Positions 60,841 to 64,000 of a DNA stretch of 64,000 bases are shown in pieces (the first letter of the stretch is position 1; each line of letters opens with the position of its first letter). The position numbers and the translations under genes were made by a program. The notes under the pieces were generated by a model. That model had not been told where the DNA came from, searched no databases, and saw only the letters and a program-made list of their open reading frames with translations. This DNA comes from JACVRW01 sp963819115 (GTDB lineage: Bacteria > Actinomycetota > Thermoleophilia > Solirubrobacterales > Thermoleophilaceae). The DNA lies in the NCBI GenBank assembly GCA_963819115.1, contig CAWFUR010000011.1, forward strand, positions 558,001 through 622,000, given 5' to 3'.

Positions 60841-62580
60841 GTGGCTCTCTCGGTACGCCGCACCCTTCGCGCGCTGGCCTGCGTCATGGCCCTGGCCTGC
60901 CTTGTCGCGCCCTCCGCGGCGGTGGCCGCACCCGCCCGGGGGGCGCCGGGCACCCCCGGCTCCGGCAACCTGACCCCGCTGGCGGGCACCGATAGGCCGG
61001 CTCACTTTCACCTGACGGCCGCCGAGGCGATCTCTCGCGCGCGCGCAAGCGACGCCGGCCGGGCATTGCTCCGCGCCCAGCCCGGTCTCCGGGCCGTGGC
61101 CCGGGCGCCCGACCTCGGTCTCTGGTCGGTGGCCTTCCTGAGCGGCGCGAAGACTCGCGGCGCCGTGGAGATCGAGGACCGCACCGGCAACACGCTCCGG
61201 GGCGGCGCCTGGTCCTGGCCGCAGACGGGCTCGCCGATGGACTCCTTCAAGCGCGGGATGGAGGGGTTCCTCCTCCTGCTGGGCGTTCTCTTCGTGGCCG
61301 GCATGGTGGACTGGCGGCGCCCTCTCTCGCTCCGGACGCTCGACGCGCTGGCGCTCACGGCGGGGTTCGGCGCGGCGTTTGCCTTCTTCGACCGGGCGCA
61401 GCCGCTGGTGGCCATCCCGCTGGCCATGCCGGTGCTCATCTACCTGTTTGCGCGAATGCTCGCGGTGGGCCTGCGGGGTGCCCGGGGCGAGGAGCGCTGG
61501 ACCCCGCCGCCGATGCCGCTGCTCCTGGCCGGACTCGGCCTGCTCGTGGCCGTGCGCGTGGGCTACAACCTGATCGAGGGCCCGGTGAACGACGTGGGCT
61601 TCGCGGGCGTGGTGGGCGCCGACAGCATCCTGCACGGCTGGCCGCTCTACACCGGGGACGACAACCACCTCGACACCTACGGGCCGGTGAACTACCTCGC
61701 CTACGTGCCCGCCTCGATCGTGTTTCCCATGGCGCAGGGCTGGGCGCGCGACGGCCTGGCCGCGGCCCATGCAACGTCGATCGCCGTGGACATGCTCACC
61801 CTGGGCATGCTCGTGGTGCTCGGCCGGCGCCTGCGCGGGGGCGACGCCGGCACGCACCTGGGGGTGGCCCTCGCCTTCCTGTACGCCGCCTGCCCGTGGA
61901 CGTTCCTGGGCCTGGCGCTCGGTACCAACGACGGCCTGATCGCCCTCCTGCTGGTGTGCACGCTCGTGACACTGCGCTCACCGGCCCGGAGCGGAGCGCT
62001 GCTCGGCCTCGGCGCCGCGGTCAAGCTCTCGCCCGTTGCTCTGCTGCCGCTGGTGGCCGCCGGCGGCGCCTGGAACGGGCGCCGGGCGGTCCGCGTCGCG
62101 GGTGCCTTCACGGCTGTGGTGGCCGTGGCATTCCTGGCCTTCGTGCCCGACGGCGGCGTCCGTGAGCTGTGGGATGCCACCGTGGGGTTCCAGCTCGAGC
62201 GGCGCTCGCTCCACAGCGTCTGGGGCCAGCACCCCGGCCTCGTGCCGCTGCAGACCGCTCTCAAAGCCGGGGTCATCTGCCTGGCGCTCGGGCTGGCGTT
62301 CGTGCCGCGCCGCCGTGACCTCCCCCAGGTTGCCGCGCTGTCCGCGGCCGTGCTCCTCGGGCTTCAGCTCGTGCTCCAGTACTGGACCTGGGTCTACGTC
62401 GGCTGGTTCGCGCCCCTGCTGATCGTGGCCCTGGCCGTGCGCGAGGACCGTGTGCCGGTGGGCGAGGAGGCCGCCGAGTCGTGGCCCGTGGCGGGCGCTC
62501 TCCTAGGAGGAGCACAGCCCGGGCGCTGGCCGGGCGAGCACCGGACTCCGGTTTACCCTTCGAGGACTGCGCCCCCGTAG
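60841..62580 (+). CDS. GT-C-like membrane glycosyltransferase (GT87/DUF2029-like)
   Basis: 579 residues. Signal-like N-terminus (1-29), about 110 soluble residues, then about ten transmembrane helices. Family-like features are the loop GWPLYTGDDNHLDTYGPVNYLAYVPAS, LGTNDGLIALLL and GAAVKLSPVALLPL, which match the polyprenyl-phosphate mannosyl/glycosyltransferase pattern of GT87. It would add a sugar from a lipid carrier at the outer membrane face; acceptor unknown. GTG start at 60841 with no clear ribosome site. The stop TAG (62578-62580) lies inside tRNA-Arg, giving a 10-base overlap. Confidence 0.7.
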   Translation: MALSVRRTLRALACVMALACLVAPSAAVAAPARGAPGTPGSGNLTPLAGTDRPAHFHLTAAEAISRARASDAGRALLRAQPGLRAVARAPDLGLWSVAFLSGAKTRGAVEIEDRTGNTLRGGAWSWPQTGSPMDSFKRGMEGFLLLLGVLFVAGMVDWRRPLSLRTLDALALTAGFGAAFAFFDRAQPLVAIPLAMPVLIYLFARMLAVGLRGARGEERWTPPPMPLLLAGLGLLVAVRVGYNLIEGPVNDVGFAGVVGADSILHGWPLYTGDDNHLDTYGPVNYLAYVPASIVFPMAQGWARDGLAAAHATSIAVDMLTLGMLVVLGRRLRGGDAGTHLGVALAFLYAACPWTFLGLALGTNDGLIALLLVCTLVTLRSPARSGALLGLGAAVKLSPVALLPLVAAGGAWNGRRAVRVAGAFTAVVAVAFLAFVPDGGVRELWDATVGFQLERRSLHSVWGQHPGLVPLQTALKAGVICLALGLAFVPRRRDLPQVAALSAAVLLGLQLVLQYWTWVYVGWFAPLLIVALAVREDRVPVGEEAAESWPVAGALLGGAQPGRWPGEHRTPVYPSRTAPP

Positions 62581-62644
62581 CTCAGCTGGATAGAGCGGCT
62601 GCCTTCTAAGCAGCGGGCCGGTGGTTCGAGTCCACCCGGGGGCA
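62571..62644 (+). tRNA. tRNA-Arg (anticodon TCT)
   Basis: 74 nt. Acceptor GCCCCCG (62571-62577) pairs with CGGGGGC (62637-62643), discriminator A. D arm GCTC/GAGC, anticodon stem GCTGC/GCAGC with loop CTTCTAA (TCT, reads AGA/AGG), T arm GGTGG-TTCGAGT-CCACC. CCA not encoded. The 5' ten bases lie within the end of the glycosyltransferase frame, whose TAG is the tRNA's own TAG at 62578-62580. No integrase or duplicated tRNA end follows in the 212 bases up to the next gene, which look non-coding. Confidence 0.97.
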
Positions 62645-62844
62645 TTGCGTCGATCTCCCTGATCCCGCCCAGGCATTTCTCCGAGCCTTCGACCAGATCA
62701 ACTCGTCCGCCGCGGGAAGGCCGGCCAACGTGCTGAACCACGACGTGCTGGAACACCTCAGACAAGCACCCTGACAAGCTGCCGCGAGCGCGAGTGCACC
62801 CAGCCCGCAGTTCAGCCACCGCGATCACGGTAATGAGCTCTTCG

Positions 62845-62850
62845 TACCAT
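62845..62850 (+). promoter_or_regulatory. Putative -10 box, leaderless start of the OmpR-type regulator
   Basis: TACCAT, exactly 6 bases before the GTG at 62857; no ribosome site. It favours this GTG over ATG 62833. Confidence 0.45.
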
Positions 62851-62856
62851 CAGACC

Positions 62857-63522
62857 GTGGCCTTGATCCTTCTTGCGGAAGACGACGAGGGCATTCGAGT
62901 GCCGCTCGTCCGGGCGCTGGAGCGCGAAGGCCACGAGGTCGAGGCCGTGGCCACCGGCAGCGACGCCATCTCCGCAGCGGTCGATCGCGCACATGACCTC
63001 CTGGTGCTCGACATCGGGCTTCCGGGGATGGACGGCCTCGAAGTCTGCCAACGCGTCCGGGAGTGGCGCCCGGCGGTGCCGATCGTCTTCCTCACCGCGC
63101 AGAGCGGCGAGACGGACGCCGTGAGCGGCCTCGATGCGGGCGCCGACGACTACATCACCAAGCCGTTTCGCCTTGCCGAGTTGCTGGCCCGCGTGCGCGC
63201 GCAGCTGCGGAGCACCACGGCGGCGCGGTTCCAAGCCGCCGACGTGAGCGTCGATCTCGCGGCTCGTAAGGCGTGGCGCGGCGAAGAGGAGCTCGAGCTC
63301 TCGCCGAAGGAGTTCGATCTGCTTGCCCTGCTGGTTCGCGAGGCGGGCCGTGTCGTGACGCGCGAGCGGATCATGGCCGAGGTATGGGACGAGAACTGGT
63401 TCGGGTCGACCAAGACGCTCGACATGCATGTTTCCTGGCTGCGGCGGAAGCTCGGTGAGGACGCCGATGCTCCGCGCCGGCTCGTGACGGTGCGTGGCGT
63501 AGGCATGCGCTTTGAGCCCTGA
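62857..63522 (+). CDS. OmpR/PhoB family response regulator
   Basis: 221 residues. Receiver with LLAEDDEGIRV, phospho-acceptor Asp52 (LLVLDIGLPGMDG), and Lys102 (TKPFR), then an OmpR-type winged helix (about 130-220) with LSPKEFDLLALLVREAGRVVTRERIMAEVW and the RRKLGEDADAPRRLVTVRGVG recognition region. Binds DNA to direct repeats when phosphorylated. GTG at 62857 is chosen because a TACCAT box is 6 bases upstream and receivers begin right there; ATG 62833 is also possible. The kinase gene follows 9 bases later. Confidence 0.92.
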   Translation: MALILLAEDDEGIRVPLVRALEREGHEVEAVATGSDAISAAVDRAHDLLVLDIGLPGMDGLEVCQRVREWRPAVPIVFLTAQSGETDAVSGLDAGADDYITKPFRLAELLARVRAQLRSTTAARFQAADVSVDLAARKAWRGEEELELSPKEFDLLALLVREAGRVVTRERIMAEVWDENWFGSTKTLDMHVSWLRRKLGEDADAPRRLVTVRGVGMRFEP

Positions 63523-63531
63523 GGCCTCGTC

Positions 63532-64000
63532 GTGCGCCGCCGACTGATCCTTTCGACGGCTCTGATTGCGCTGGCTTCGGTCATCGTGTTGGGGGTCCCC
63601 CTCGGGGCGGTCGAGGCAGCGCGCCTCAGGCAGGACTCCACCGGGCGGCTCGAGCGCGAGGCAGATGCCGCTGCGGGTGCCGTCGATGATCGCCTTGAGC
63701 GCCGGGAGAGGATCACCCCGGATCTGCTGCGTCGCTTCGTGCGGGCGTCACATCGCATCACGGTCACCACAGGTAGCGGCCAGAACATCTCGACGGGCCT
63801 CCCCCTGGATGGCCGGGTCCTGGTCGCACGGGCGGGGTCGGCTTCTGGCGGGTCGGTCATCGCCGAGGAACCGAAGGCTGAGCTCGACGCCCGCGTCCAC
63901 CATGCGTGGCTGCTGATCGTGGCGCTGAGTCTCGGCGGCGTGCTAACCGCGGTCGCACTGTCCGCCGTGCAGGCCCGCCGGCTCGCCCGGCCTCTCGAGG
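63532..64000 (+). CDS. Sensor histidine kinase, N-terminal part (cut by window edge)
   Basis: 156 residues visible. GTG at 63532 starts RRRLILSTALIALASVIVLGVPLG, the first transmembrane helix. Residues 28-125 form an extracytoplasmic sensor of about 95 residues, and a second helix (about 126-148, LLIVALSLGGVLTAVALSAV) leads to QARRLARPLE, the start of a HAMP linker. The kinase core lies beyond the right edge. It is the partner of the OmpR-type regulator 9 bases upstream. Confidence 0.88.
   Translation, partial: MRRRLILSTALIALASVIVLGVPLGAVEAARLRQDSTGRLEREADAAAGAVDDRLERRERITPDLLRRFVRASHRITVTTGSGQNISTGLPLDGRVLVARAGSASGGSVIAEEPKAELDARVHHAWLLIVALSLGGVLTAVALSAVQARRLARPLE

Noticed and set aside
62553..62828. 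Minus-strand reading frame of 91 codons across tRNA-Arg (contains GGLEPPARCLEGSRSIQLSYG)
   Set aside because: That peptide is the translation of the antisense strand of a tRNA gene, a well-known false protein; there is no other coding evidence.
62645..62856. Possible integration site or gene remnant after tRNA-Arg
   Set aside because: No integrase, no repeat of the tRNA 3' end and no coherent frame were seen; treated as non-coding spacer.

Overview
The window is compact, very GC-rich bacterial chromosome with many GTG and a few TTG starts. Four-base ATGA/GTGA overlaps join neighbouring genes and there is almost no intergenic space. The gene families (aconitase A with an actinobacterial-type insertion, DGPF/ECF sigma pairs, GH15 beside zwf, leaderless-looking genes with a TAnnnT box six bases before the start) fit a high-GC actinobacterium. 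A Thermoleophilia/Solirubrobacterales-like soil organism is my best guess, but nothing seen here proves the class. No insertion sequence, prophage, integrase, CRISPR array or rRNA was found. No gap between genes exceeds about 225 bases.

Left part (1-12.8 kb): a minus-strand operon zwf - GH15 glycosidase - GMC oxidoreductase (cut by the left edge); a plus-strand group of small membrane protein, lipoprotein, ClC-type chloride channel and two-helix potassium channel; minus-strand RDD protein plus a protein built of 13-residue tandem repeats; a GAP-family membrane protein; a small DUF7144-like membrane protein; and a MalT-like LuxR regulator.

Middle-left (12.9-30.6 kb): a region rich in signalling and envelope-stress genes. 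It has a histidine kinase with PAS domains after the kinase core, a receiver-only protein and a NarL-type regulator, two UlaG-like metallo-beta-lactamase-fold hydrolases, a membrane-anchored phosphatase-superfamily protein and a cation/proton antiporter. It also holds a three-gene set ending in a 54-residue basic repeat protein, an AI-2E family permease, a cupredoxin lipoprotein, a bPH2 protein, an HdeD-like protein and a GGDEF/HD-GYP enzyme.

Middle-right (30.6-46.1 kb): central and lipid metabolism. Aconitase is followed by a cysteine desulfurase-like enzyme, then an M28 peptidase, a thiamine-binding family protein and a beta-oxidation operon (acyl-CoA dehydrogenase, enoyl-CoA hydratase, 3-hydroxyacyl-CoA dehydrogenase). 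Next come a Tat-exported PhoX-like protein, a sigma-region-4/anti-sigma/TM fusion, a rhodanese, a CoA-type Nudix hydrolase, a GNAT enzyme, OsmC and a cobalamin adenosyltransferase.

Right part (46.2-64 kb): a large secreted protein of unknown function with strong expression signals; a CitE-like lyase / double-hotdog hydratase / class III CoA-transferase set that could process C5-dicarboxyl-CoA compounds; a giant AAA-LuxR regulator; DUF1015; tRNA-Pro(TGG); a DHA2 drug exporter; a DGPF + ECF42-type sigma pair; a secreted clan GH-A glycosidase; a GT-C-like membrane glycosyltransferase whose stop codon lies inside tRNA-Arg(TCT); and an OmpR-type response regulator with its histidine kinase running off the right edge.
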